Source of the DNA: CAMTWZ01 sp041749075 | GTDB lineage: Bacteria > Bacteroidota > Rhodothermia > Balneolales > HLUCCA01 | Assembly: GCA_041749075.1 (NCBI GenBank) | Contig: JBGTBY010000018.1 | Coordinates: 62,001 to 126,000 of the forward strand | Reading direction: 5' to 3' | DNA: 64,000 bases | In this document: piece by piece, positions 40,058 through 47,266 of the stretch | Position numbering within the stretch: the first letter of the stretch is position 1 | How the letters are laid out: the number at the start of each line of letters is the position of its first letter | The notes under the pieces: generated by a model | The model's database searches: none | Seen by the model: only the letters and a program-made list of their open reading frames with translations | What the model was told of the DNA's origin: nothing | Made by a program: the position numbers and the translations under genes

Positions 40058-41175
40058 CCGAAGCTCTGTTCCATCGCGTATGGGCAGAGCGTCTTTTTCG
40101 ATCCGATTTTTTGACAACCACGGAAGGCCTCCCCCTTCGGATACTCGCATCCGGAGCTCTCCACGTAGGCGATGGGCCTGATTTCAGGCACGCCACTATT
40201 TCCCTCGACCAAATGCGTTGGGAAGGCGACATCGAACTGCATGTACGGTGCCGAGATTGGTATCACCATCGGCATCAGCAAGACCCCGCCTACAACAATG
40301 TGATCCTGCACGTGGTGTTGATGCCTGAGCATGCCGCTCCAGTGCGTCGTCAAGATGGTACGTTCGCACCAACCTTGGTGTTGTTTTCGCACGTCACCGC
40401 ACACCTACCGGAATTGTTCCGACAATCCGCGTTCCGCGGCAAATTGGCCTGTCACGGACAGGTGGAGCGAGTAGCGACGGACGTGATCGATTTTCAATTC
40501 CGAGAAGCGGAATCGAGGTACTTCGACAAAAAACAGCAAGACCTGCTCGCGTTCTACGATTCCAGCCTTGGATTATCAGCAGGGTGGATCCGGATGTTCC
40601 GTAAAGCTTGTTTCGATGTGCTCGGTATATCCCTGAACCGAGGCACCATGTGTGAATTGCACGACAAGATGGAGCGAATCTGCCCCCTGTTCTCCACACC
40701 CGACGAAGCGGTGATGTCGTTCCAACAACTGGCTTTCGGTCAGATTGATTCACCCCGATGGGATCGGAGCGGATCGAGGCCCGATAACCAACCCCTCAAG
40801 CGTGTGACCCAAGCCGCTTTGATTTGGTTTCGATTGCAGGGCCTGGAACCTCAATCGGTCAATTGGGACAACTTGATCGCCGGGCTTCAGCTCGGACAAG
40901 AGCGAAAATCCGTGCTGTATCGAAACGCCTGGCTTCCGGCGGTATCCCTTTTCGCTCAATGGTCGGGAGACCGTCAACGCGAGCATCAGGTGTTGGAATC
41001 TTGGATGGAACGGGCATGGAAGGTGCCCAATGCGGTATCCGCCCCCTTCAGGGATGCGGGATTTCCGGAATCCATCGTCGGGAAATCGTCCGGAACCACA
41101 TGGCAATTGCGTGAACGATGCCGAAAATCAGGATGCTCAGAATGTAAGATCATGCAAACACTGATCCGTTCTTGA
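40054..41175 (+). CDS. DUF2851 family protein
   Basis: A 373-residue soluble protein matching DUF2851. The N-terminal LFHRVWAERLFRSDFLTTTEGLPLRILASGALHVGDGPDFRHATI leads into WEGDIELHVRCRDWYHHRHQQDPAYNNVILHVVL, a highly conserved block rich in His and Asp. A Cys-rich ending (CRKSGCSECKIMQTL) is present. The family is frequent in Bacteroidota and of unknown function; the conserved D/H/E residues recall nuclease-like active sites, which is only a suggestion. The stop codon lies inside the -35 element of the tRNA-Gln/prs promoter. Confidence 0.85.
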   Translation: MTEALFHRVWAERLFRSDFLTTTEGLPLRILASGALHVGDGPDFRHATISLDQMRWEGDIELHVRCRDWYHHRHQQDPAYNNVILHVVLMPEHAAPVRRQDGTFAPTLVLFSHVTAHLPELFRQSAFRGKLACHGQVERVATDVIDFQFREAESRYFDKKQQDLLAFYDSSLGLSAGWIRMFRKACFDVLGISLNRGTMCELHDKMERICPLFSTPDEAVMSFQQLAFGQIDSPRWDRSGSRPDNQPLKRVTQAALIWFRLQGLEPQSVNWDNLIAGLQLGQERKSVLYRNAWLPAVSLFAQWSGDRQREHQVLESWMERAWKVPNAVSAPFRDAGFPESIVGKSSGTTWQLRERCRKSGCSECKIMQTLIRS

Positions 41176-41202
41176 CATATCGGTTGAAACTTGATAATTT
41201 TG
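41172..41202 (+). promoter_or_regulatory. Promoter of tRNA-Gln and prs
   Basis: TTGACA (41172-41177) and TAATTTTG (41195-41202, perfect TAnnTTTG) are separated by 17 bases. The expected start site is about 17 bases before the tRNA. This is one of the two best-formed promoters in the window. Confidence 0.8.
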
Positions 41203-41225
41203 GGGTCTTCGCAAGAAGTGTGTAT

Positions 41226-41296
41226 TGCCCGGTCGTCTAATGGTAGGACAGCGGTTTTTGGTACCGTACGTGGGGGTTCGAATCCTCCCCGGGCAA
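41226..41296 (+). tRNA. tRNA-Gln (anticodon TTG)
   Basis: The 71 bases fold into a full cloverleaf. The acceptor TGCCCGG pairs with CCGGGCA, with discriminator A. The D stem is GTCT/GGAC and the anticodon stem GCGGT/ACCGT with loop TTTTGGT. The T stem is GGGGG/CCTCC (one G-T pair) with loop TTCGAAT. The anticodon at loop positions 34-36 is TTG. CCA is not encoded. The prs GTG starts three bases after the last tRNA base. Confidence 0.95.
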
Positions 41297-41298
41297 CT

Positions 41299-42231
41299 GT
41301 GGAAAAGCCCTTAGCCATCTTTGCGGGTAGAAGTAATATCGCCCTGGCGAGGGCGATGGCGGAGCACTATGGCACCAACCTAGGTGAAGTGACCATCAAA
41401 AACTTTTCCGATGGCGAACTCTATTGCAAATTCCAGCAGAGCATTCGCGGTGTGGATGTGTTCATTGTCCAATCCACGCCCCCTCCCGGCGACAACATGG
41501 TCGAACTCCTGTTGCTGATTGATGCCGCAAAGCGAGCATCCGCCTATCGCGTGACAGCTGTCATCCCATATTTCGGTTATGCGCGTCAAGACCGTAAAGA
41601 TCAGCCTCGCGTTTCCATCGCCGCCAAACTGATGGCAAACTTGTTGACCACCGCCGGCGCCGACCGTGTGTTGACGATGGATCTTCACGCTCCCCAGATC
41701 CAAGGATTTTTTGATATTCCGCTTGATCACATTTATGCGAGCAGCATTTTCGTGGAATATCTGTCGCTCAACCCCATCGATAATCTCGTTGTGGTGGCAC
41801 CGGATGTGGGAAGCCTCAAAATGGCCCGCTCCTATTCAAAGAGACTGAATGCGGGATTGGCGTTTGTGGACAAGCGTCGCCCTCAGCAAAATGTCGCCGA
41901 AGTGATGAACATCATCGGTGAGATTGAAAACAAGAATATTCTGCTGGTCGATGATATGATCGACACGGCAGGCACCATCACGAACGCGGCTTCCGCGCTA
42001 CGCGAACGAGGTGCCAAGCAAATCATCGCCGCATGCACGCATCCGATCCTGTCGGGTCCGGCATATCAGCGAATCGAAGATTCTCCCATCGACCTCATGC
42101 TTGTGACCGATACGGTTCCGCTGAAGCGGCCGTCGTCGAAGATCAAGGTGTTGAGCGTGGCGGAGATATTTGCTGACTCGATCCGTCGCATTTTCACGGA
42201 CGATTCGATCAGCACTCTGTTTGACGACTAA
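41299..42231 (+). CDS. prs: Ribose-phosphate pyrophosphokinase
   Basis: A 310-residue PRPP synthetase supplying nucleotide, His and Trp synthesis. The N-terminal LAIFAGRSN, the ATP-site YFGYARQDRK, the catalytic-loop region DLHAPQIQGFF and the PRPP signature ILLVDDMIDTAGTI are all present. The start is GTG 41299, two bases after the tRNA-Gln 3' end. Earlier in-frame starts would read through the tRNA and the next ATG would remove the conserved N-terminus. The message must therefore be released by tRNA 3' processing as an almost leaderless RNA, or be read with the tRNA attached. Confidence 0.93.
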   Translation: MEKPLAIFAGRSNIALARAMAEHYGTNLGEVTIKNFSDGELYCKFQQSIRGVDVFIVQSTPPPGDNMVELLLLIDAAKRASAYRVTAVIPYFGYARQDRKDQPRVSIAAKLMANLLTTAGADRVLTMDLHAPQIQGFFDIPLDHIYASSIFVEYLSLNPIDNLVVVAPDVGSLKMARSYSKRLNAGLAFVDKRRPQQNVAEVMNIIGEIENKNILLVDDMIDTAGTITNAASALRERGAKQIIAACTHPILSGPAYQRIEDSPIDLMLVTDTVPLKRPSSKIKVLSVAEIFADSIRRIFTDDSISTLFDD

Positions 42232-42250
42232 CCAACCCATAAAAAAAACA

Positions 42251-42889
42251 ATGGAAAAACCAACAACCGTAGACTTGACCGGGTACCCGCGTGAGCTTGG
42301 CAGCAAAGCTTCTGCGTCGGTGCGTTCTGAAGAACGTGTACCTGCCGTCTTGTACGGACCAACGGTGGCCGAGAACGTACACTTCTCGGTTCGCCTACTC
42401 GATATCGAACGCATCCTGAAAGTTAAAAGCTTTCAATTCTTCAACATCAAACTTGAAGATGGACGCGAATTTGTGACCTTGCTCAAAAAAGCATCGTTCC
42501 ATCCTGTGACCGACAAGCCGATCCACATCGACTTTTTGGTGACGAACGACAAAACCCCAGTGACCGTTGTGATTCCGATCCGTTTGATCGGCACCGCACC
42601 TGGTGTGATTGAGGGTGGACGCTTGTACCAATCGGTACGCACCATCAAAGTGAAAGCCTTGCCATCAGCCTTGCCTGCTGAATTGAACATCAACATTGAA
42701 AAATTGCGCATGGGTATGTCGTTGCGTGTGAAAAACCTTCAATTGAAAGGGTTGATTCCGCAAATCGCACCTGAGCGCACCATCGTGATGGTTCGTTCGC
42801 CAAAAGGTGGCGTGAAAGGCGGAGAGCCTGCTGAAGAGACGGAAGAAGCCGCAACCGAGGCTACGGAAGGCGAATCAGCTGAATCCTGA
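42251..42889 (+). CDS. rplY: Ribosomal protein L25/Ctc
   Basis: A 212-residue long-form bL25. Residues 1-95 form the 5S rRNA-binding domain (LGSKASASVRSEERVPAVLYGP). The C-terminal TL5/Ctc beta domain runs to about 190 (VIPIRLIGTAPGVIEGGRLYQSVRTIKVKALPSALP). An acidic low-complexity tail rich in Glu, Ala and Thr ends the protein. It follows prs by 19 bases and precedes pth by five, the common prs-rplY-pth order. Confidence 0.95.
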   Translation: MEKPTTVDLTGYPRELGSKASASVRSEERVPAVLYGPTVAENVHFSVRLLDIERILKVKSFQFFNIKLEDGREFVTLLKKASFHPVTDKPIHIDFLVTNDKTPVTVVIPIRLIGTAPGVIEGGRLYQSVRTIKVKALPSALPAELNINIEKLRMGMSLRVKNLQLKGLIPQIAPERTIVMVRSPKGGVKGGEPAEETEEAATEATEGESAES

Positions 42890-42894
42890 TCCGC

Positions 42895-43452
42895 ATGACG
42901 TTGATTGTCGGATTGGGTAATCCCGGCCCGGAATATAATGGAACCCGACATAACATCGGGTTCCATGTTTTATTTGAGGTCGCCGAGAAACTGGGTATCC
43001 AGTTCCAACCTGGCAAAGGTCCGTTCATGGTCGCCACTGGAAGCCATAAAGGCCGAAAAGTGGCATTGGTGCTTCCAACCACCTATATGAACTTGAGCGG
43101 ACAAGCGGTTTCGAAAGCCTTGAAAGTTTTCGATATTGCGTTGATGGATTGTCTGGTCGTCACAGATGATCTGAATTTACCCGTCGGGAAGGTGCGCATC
43201 CGCTCTTCCGGCAGCGATGGGGGCCATAATGGTCTGTCCAGCATCATCACAACTGTGAACAGCGATCAATTCCCCAGACTCCGTTTCGGTATCGGCAGCG
43301 ACTTTCCAAGAGGAAGACAAGCGGATTATGTCCTTTCCGCATTCAATCCTGACGATCAGGATGCGGTTCAAGCGGGAGTGGATCGGTCGGTCGATGCGGT
43401 CCTATGCTTCATTCGCGAAGGTATTGTCACTACGATGAATACCTACAATTGA
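42895..43452 (+). CDS. pth: Peptidyl-tRNA hydrolase
   Basis: A 185-residue enzyme that recycles peptidyl-tRNA. GLGNPGPEYNGTRHNIGF carries the catalytic His19, TYMNLSGQAV has Asn65, VVTDDLNLPVG has Asp90, and GGHNGLSSI has His110/Asn111. Length is normal. It is the third gene of the prs-rplY-pth block, with hppA 37 bases further on in the same direction. Confidence 0.96.
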   Translation: MTLIVGLGNPGPEYNGTRHNIGFHVLFEVAEKLGIQFQPGKGPFMVATGSHKGRKVALVLPTTYMNLSGQAVSKALKVFDIALMDCLVVTDDLNLPVGKVRIRSSGSDGGHNGLSSIITTVNSDQFPRLRFGIGSDFPRGRQADYVLSAFNPDDQDAVQAGVDRSVDAVLCFIREGIVTTMNTYN

Positions 43453-43489
43453 ATTTCAATCAACAAAACCTAAACCAAACACCTGTCAC

Positions 43490-45688
43490 ATGTCTGAACT
43501 AATCTATCTAATCCCGGCAGCCGGCGTGATCGCGCTGCTCTTCACCTTCTACAGAGCTAGTTGGGTGAGCAAGCAAGAGGTCGGTACCGAGAAAATGGCG
43601 AAAATCGCCGGACATATTTCGGAAGGCGCCATGGCGTTTCTTCGTGCCGAATATCGCGTTTTATCGATTTTCGTTGTGGTCGTTGCCATCTTATTGGGTA
43701 TTCAAGGGGCAAATACAGAGAATTCCTCACCTTTGATCGCGCTATCCTTCGTCGTTGGCGCTCTTTGCTCGGCGTTGGCTGGCTTTATCGGTATGAAAGT
43801 GGCCACCAAAGCGAACGTACGTACGGCCAATGCCGCTCGCACGAGCCTCGGCGCCGCATTGAACGTCGCCTTCACCGGTGGTTCAGTAATGGGAATGGCC
43901 GTCGTAGGTCTGGGTGTGCTTGGATTGAGCATCTTGTTGATGGTATACAGCTCCATGTTCGGTGTTGAAACCATCACGGATGTGAACAAAGTGATCACCA
44001 TCATCACCGGTTTCTCGTTTGGTGCATCCTCCATCGCATTGTTCGCACGCGTAGGCGGCGGTATCTATACCAAAGCGGCGGATGTGGGTGCTGACCTTGT
44101 AGGTAAAGTGGAAGCCGGCATTCCGGAAGACCACCCCCTCAACCCTGCCACCATCGCCGATAACGTTGGCGACAACGTAGGTGACGTAGCCGGTATGGGC
44201 GCTGATTTGTTCGAATCGTTCGTCGGTTCCATCATCGCAGCCATGGTATTGGGCGCCGTGTTCATGACGGTTCCTGAGTTCACAGCAGGAGCCTTTGATC
44301 CGCTCGCAGGGATCCTGCTTCCGTTGTTCTTGGCCGCATCCGGCATCCTGATTTCGATCGGTGGCACGTTCTTCGTGAAAGTGAAAGAAGGCGGCGACCC
44401 GCAACGCGCTTTGAACATCGGCGAATTCGGTTCCGCAGCTGTGATGGTTGTCGCATTTTGGTTCATCATCAAAGCGATCCTTCCTGAGTCCTGGTACTTC
44501 GCAGATCCGCTATCTACGTCGTTTTCTGGCTATTACACCGCCAATGGTGTGTTTTTCGCTACAATCATCGGTCTTATTTCCGGTGTGGCGATTGGTGTTG
44601 TGACCGAGTATTACACCGGTTATGGCAAAAAGCCTGTTTTGGATATCGCTCGTCAGTCGTTGACCGGATCCGCAACCAACATCATCGCTGGTTTGCAAAC
44701 CGGTATGATGTCGACGGGTATTCCAGTTCTGATCATCGCGTTCGCAATCATCGGAGCCTACCACTTCGCAGGCATGTATGGCATCGCCATCGCTGCTGTA
44801 GGGATGCTGGCCAACACGGGTATCCAGCTTGCGGTTGACGCTTACGGACCGATCTCGGACAACGCCGGTGGTATCGCCGAAATGTCCGAGCTTCCGAAAG
44901 AAGTACGTCAGCGCACCGACCGCCTGGATGCTGTTGGTAACACCACCGCCGCCATCGGAAAAGGCTTCGCTATCGGTTCTGCCGCTCTTACCGCCTTGGC
45001 CCTCTTCGGCGCGTACATGACGGCTGCCAATATCGCGACGATCGACGTATCCAAAGCAAACGTGATCGCCGGATTGTTCATCGGTGGAATGCTCACCTTC
45101 GTATTCTCCGCCTTGTCGATGGGTGCCGTAGGACGCGCAGCCATGGCGATGATTCACGAAGTACGTCGCCAATTCAACGAGATTCCTCCTCTCAAAGCCG
45201 CTCTTGCCGTGATGCGTAAGAACGATGGCAAAGAGATGGATACGTGGTCACAGGCCGACCAAGACATCTTCCGTGCCGCTGACGGATCCGCTGAATATGG
45301 CAAGTGCGTGGAAATCTCCACAAAATCCGCCATCCGCGAAATGGTTCTTCCAGGATTGCTCGCTGTAACCGTTCCTGTCATCATTGGTTTCGCTCCGATG
45401 TTCGGTAAAGAAGCCCTTGGTGGCTTGCTTGCCGGTGTAACTGTTACCGGTGTATTGATGGCCATTTTCCAAGCCAACGCCGGCGGCGCTTGGGACAATG
45501 CCAAGAAAATGTTTGAAGCCGGTGTTGAAATTAACGGCCAGATGTACTACAAAGGCTCTGAGCCGCACAAAGCTGCGGTTGTGGGTGATACCGTAGGTGA
45601 TCCGTTGAAAGACACCTCGGGTCCTTCCTTGAACATCCTGTTGAAACTGATCTCGGTTGTCGCTCTTGTGATCGCGACCGCGCTCTGA
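43490..45688 (+). CDS. hppA: Membrane-bound ion-pumping pyrophosphatase (K+-dependent type)
   Basis: A 732-residue integral membrane protein with about 16 membrane segments. It couples PPi hydrolysis to H+ or Na+ export. The catalytic loop AADVGADLVGKVEAGIPEDHPLNPATIADNVGDNVGDVAG is intact. The GNTTAAIGKGFAIGSAAL motif has Ala487, where K+-independent enzymes have Lys, so K+ dependence is predicted from established family rules. Whether it pumps Na+ or H+ cannot be settled by eye. It is followed by a strong terminator at 45711. Confidence 0.96.
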   Translation: MSELIYLIPAAGVIALLFTFYRASWVSKQEVGTEKMAKIAGHISEGAMAFLRAEYRVLSIFVVVVAILLGIQGANTENSSPLIALSFVVGALCSALAGFIGMKVATKANVRTANAARTSLGAALNVAFTGGSVMGMAVVGLGVLGLSILLMVYSSMFGVETITDVNKVITIITGFSFGASSIALFARVGGGIYTKAADVGADLVGKVEAGIPEDHPLNPATIADNVGDNVGDVAGMGADLFESFVGSIIAAMVLGAVFMTVPEFTAGAFDPLAGILLPLFLAASGILISIGGTFFVKVKEGGDPQRALNIGEFGSAAVMVVAFWFIIKAILPESWYFADPLSTSFSGYYTANGVFFATIIGLISGVAIGVVTEYYTGYGKKPVLDIARQSLTGSATNIIAGLQTGMMSTGIPVLIIAFAIIGAYHFAGMYGIAIAAVGMLANTGIQLAVDAYGPISDNAGGIAEMSELPKEVRQRTDRLDAVGNTTAAIGKGFAIGSAALTALALFGAYMTAANIATIDVSKANVIAGLFIGGMLTFVFSALSMGAVGRAAMAMIHEVRRQFNEIPPLKAALAVMRKNDGKEMDTWSQADQDIFRAADGSAEYGKCVEISTKSAIREMVLPGLLAVTVPVIIGFAPMFGKEALGGLLAGVTVTGVLMAIFQANAGGAWDNAKKMFEAGVEINGQMYYKGSEPHKAAVVGDTVGDPLKDTSGPSLNILLKLISVVALVIATAL

Positions 45689-45710
45689 TCCCGGATTTCT
45701 TCTGATTTCC

Positions 45711-45744
45711 AAAAGGCCTCGTCGGTTTACCGGCGAGGCCTTTC
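45711..45744 (+). terminator. Rho-independent terminator after hppA
   Basis: AAAGGCCTCG pairs perfectly with CGAGGCCTTT. It ends immediately before the TATTTTAC promoter element of the next gene. Confidence 0.9.
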
Positions 45745-45752
45745 TATTTTAC
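45745..45752 (+). promoter_or_regulatory. -7 element TATTTTAC before the 218-aa gene
   Basis: TAnnTT match beginning the base after the hppA terminator and ending three bases before ATG 45756. Confidence 0.45.
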
Positions 45753-45755
45753 GCC

Positions 45756-46412
45756 ATGCAACTATTCAAACTATTTTTCGAGCACGACATGGTGCTCGAG
45801 CAGCTTCACGCTCCCGGTCAGCCCGTAAAACCTTCCAAAACCTCAACTTTGGCTGATTTCCTGAAGCCGACGCAAACCTATTCCCGCTTTTACCTGACAT
45901 CCACCGACCTCACAGGTCCGTCATTCGGACTCAGCACACTTCCCCACTACCGGGAATTCTGCTATGCGTTGCAGATCGCGCTTCATGCCAAATACTTCCT
46001 CCGCAGTGATGGAGCCACGAACCCGGATTTATGGGAATTGGTGAAGCAGGCCCCAAGCGACACATCAATTGTGGCTGTGATGAACGACTCGTTCGTATGT
46101 CCGTTGCCCGGATTATCAAATCGGCAGGGACTGCGTGAACAGATCGGCGATTTGCTCGAAGTGCTTCACAACGGCCATATCGCGTTGTACTTGGAGAAAG
46201 CGCACCACGGCGTCGATTTCCATCTGTTTTCGATGAAGAACATCTACGATTCGCTATTTCACAGCTTTAAGCCGTTCATCGCCCCCGATTTCCGGTTTTT
46301 TAGCATCAATGCGAAACGGGCCCGCAGCGAGAGGCTGTTCTACTTCGAAACGTGGTCGCTCGACCAACCGCCACATGGGTTTGAAGAAGTCTTCAAAGAG
46401 ACGCAGAAATGA
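45756..46412 (+). CDS. Hypothetical protein, 218 aa
   Basis: No family recognised. A soluble, mixed alpha/beta protein without signal peptide. Notable segments are FLKPTQTYSRFYLTSTDLTGPSFGLSTLPHYREFCYALQIALHAKYFLR near the start and FFSINAKRARSERLFYFETWSLDQPPHGFEEVF at the end. No catalytic motif is clear. It sits directly after the hppA terminator with its own promoter box three bases from the ATG. The last 20 bases overlap the convergent methyltransferase gene. Confidence 0.65.
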   Translation: MQLFKLFFEHDMVLEQLHAPGQPVKPSKTSTLADFLKPTQTYSRFYLTSTDLTGPSFGLSTLPHYREFCYALQIALHAKYFLRSDGATNPDLWELVKQAPSDTSIVAVMNDSFVCPLPGLSNRQGLREQIGDLLEVLHNGHIALYLEKAHHGVDFHLFSMKNIYDSLFHSFKPFIAPDFRFFSINAKRARSERLFYFETWSLDQPPHGFEEVFKETQK

Positions 46413-47124
46413 TCAATCGAGGCGACCCCGACGCGTCGTACCTCCCCCCATCGTAATCACCGAACATGGCTTGGATCGTGAAGCCCTTTGCGTGCAACTG
46501 CTCCCGGAACCAGTCCGCATCCAGCAGTTTCACCTGCTCGCGAAATCGCATCGTGTCGGCGCCTTGTTTCGAGATTTCGATTTCTTTATGAACCATATCG
46601 CCGCGTATATGACGACGAATCGAATAGTCCATGCCTGGCAAGGTTCCCGATTCTTCGGGGACCAATGTGGCGCGCACCCAATCGGCGTTCAGATAATCCA
46701 TCACTAAAAAGCCACCGGGCTTGAGCATGGTTCGGATCGAACCCAGCACGATGATATTGTCTTCATCGCGCTCGAAATAACCGAACGACGTGAACAGATT
46801 CACGATGCCATTGAATCGATAGGGAAGCGGAAAGCGCATGTCGGCGGTGAAAAAGCGGGCGGGATATCCTTCGGCCAACAGCCGGTCTTTCGCGATATCG
46901 GTGGCACGTGGCGATAGGTCCAAACCGGTCATCTGATAACCCAAACGCGCCAAATTTAGCGTATGCCGGCCTCTACCACAGGCCAGGTCCAAAACCTCGG
47001 GAAACTGGTCCGAGGGGTACAATCGTGCGATCAACATACTGAGTTGGCGTGCTTCCTCGTCGTCGCGATGCGCATATAAGGTTTCGTAAAGCGGACTATC
47101 AAACCAATCTTGAACCGGATTCAT
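46393..47124 (-). CDS. Class I SAM-dependent methyltransferase
   Basis: A 243-residue Rossmann-fold methyltransferase. Motif I is EVLDLACGRGRHTLNLARLGY. GLDLSPRATDIAKDRLL (motif II acidic residue), FFTADMRFPLPY (motif III) and SIRTMLKPGGFLVMDYLN (post-motif) follow in order. The substrate is unknown; the layout is that of many small-molecule methyltransferases. The start at ATG 47124 is supported by TACCTTTG (perfect TAnnTTTG, 47128-47135) three bases upstream. The alternative TTG 47130 would lie inside that element. Confidence 0.88.
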   Translation of the reverse strand: MNPVQDWFDSPLYETLYAHRDDEEARQLSMLIARLYPSDQFPEVLDLACGRGRHTLNLARLGYQMTGLDLSPRATDIAKDRLLAEGYPARFFTADMRFPLPYRFNGIVNLFTSFGYFERDEDNIIVLGSIRTMLKPGGFLVMDYLNADWVRATLVPEESGTLPGMDYSIRRHIRGDMVHKEIEISKQGADTMRFREQVKLLDADWFREQLHAKGFTIQAMFGDYDGGRYDASGSPRLIISASL

Positions 47125-47127
47125 CTC

Positions 47128-47135
47128 CAAAGGTA
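47128..47135 (-). promoter_or_regulatory. -7 element TACCTTTG before the methyltransferase gene
   Basis: Perfect TAnnTTTG on the minus strand ending three bases before ATG 47124. One of the clearest leaderless candidates. Confidence 0.55.
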
Positions 47136-47180
47136 CGTCGCTAACCGTTCGTTCATTTCATGAACCGTGTAATAAATGAT

Positions 47181-47209
47181 TTGACATGCCGCTTAATGGG
47201 CGTATTTTG
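47181..47209 (+). promoter_or_regulatory. Promoter of the second TonB receptor
   Basis: TTGACA (47181-47186) and TATTTTG (47203-47209) are 16 bases apart. The start codon is at 47267, giving a leader of about 50 bases, unlike the leaderless genes. Confidence 0.65.
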
Positions 47210-47266
47210 CTTCATTGGAAGCGGTTTTCCAGTGCTATACATCACAATAACCTAACGGTCTCCCTT

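Noticed and set aside
41191..41298. Longer N-terminus of prs reading through the tRNA
   Set aside because: Would translate the tRNA-Gln sequence; PRPP synthetases start at the LAIFAGRSN region.
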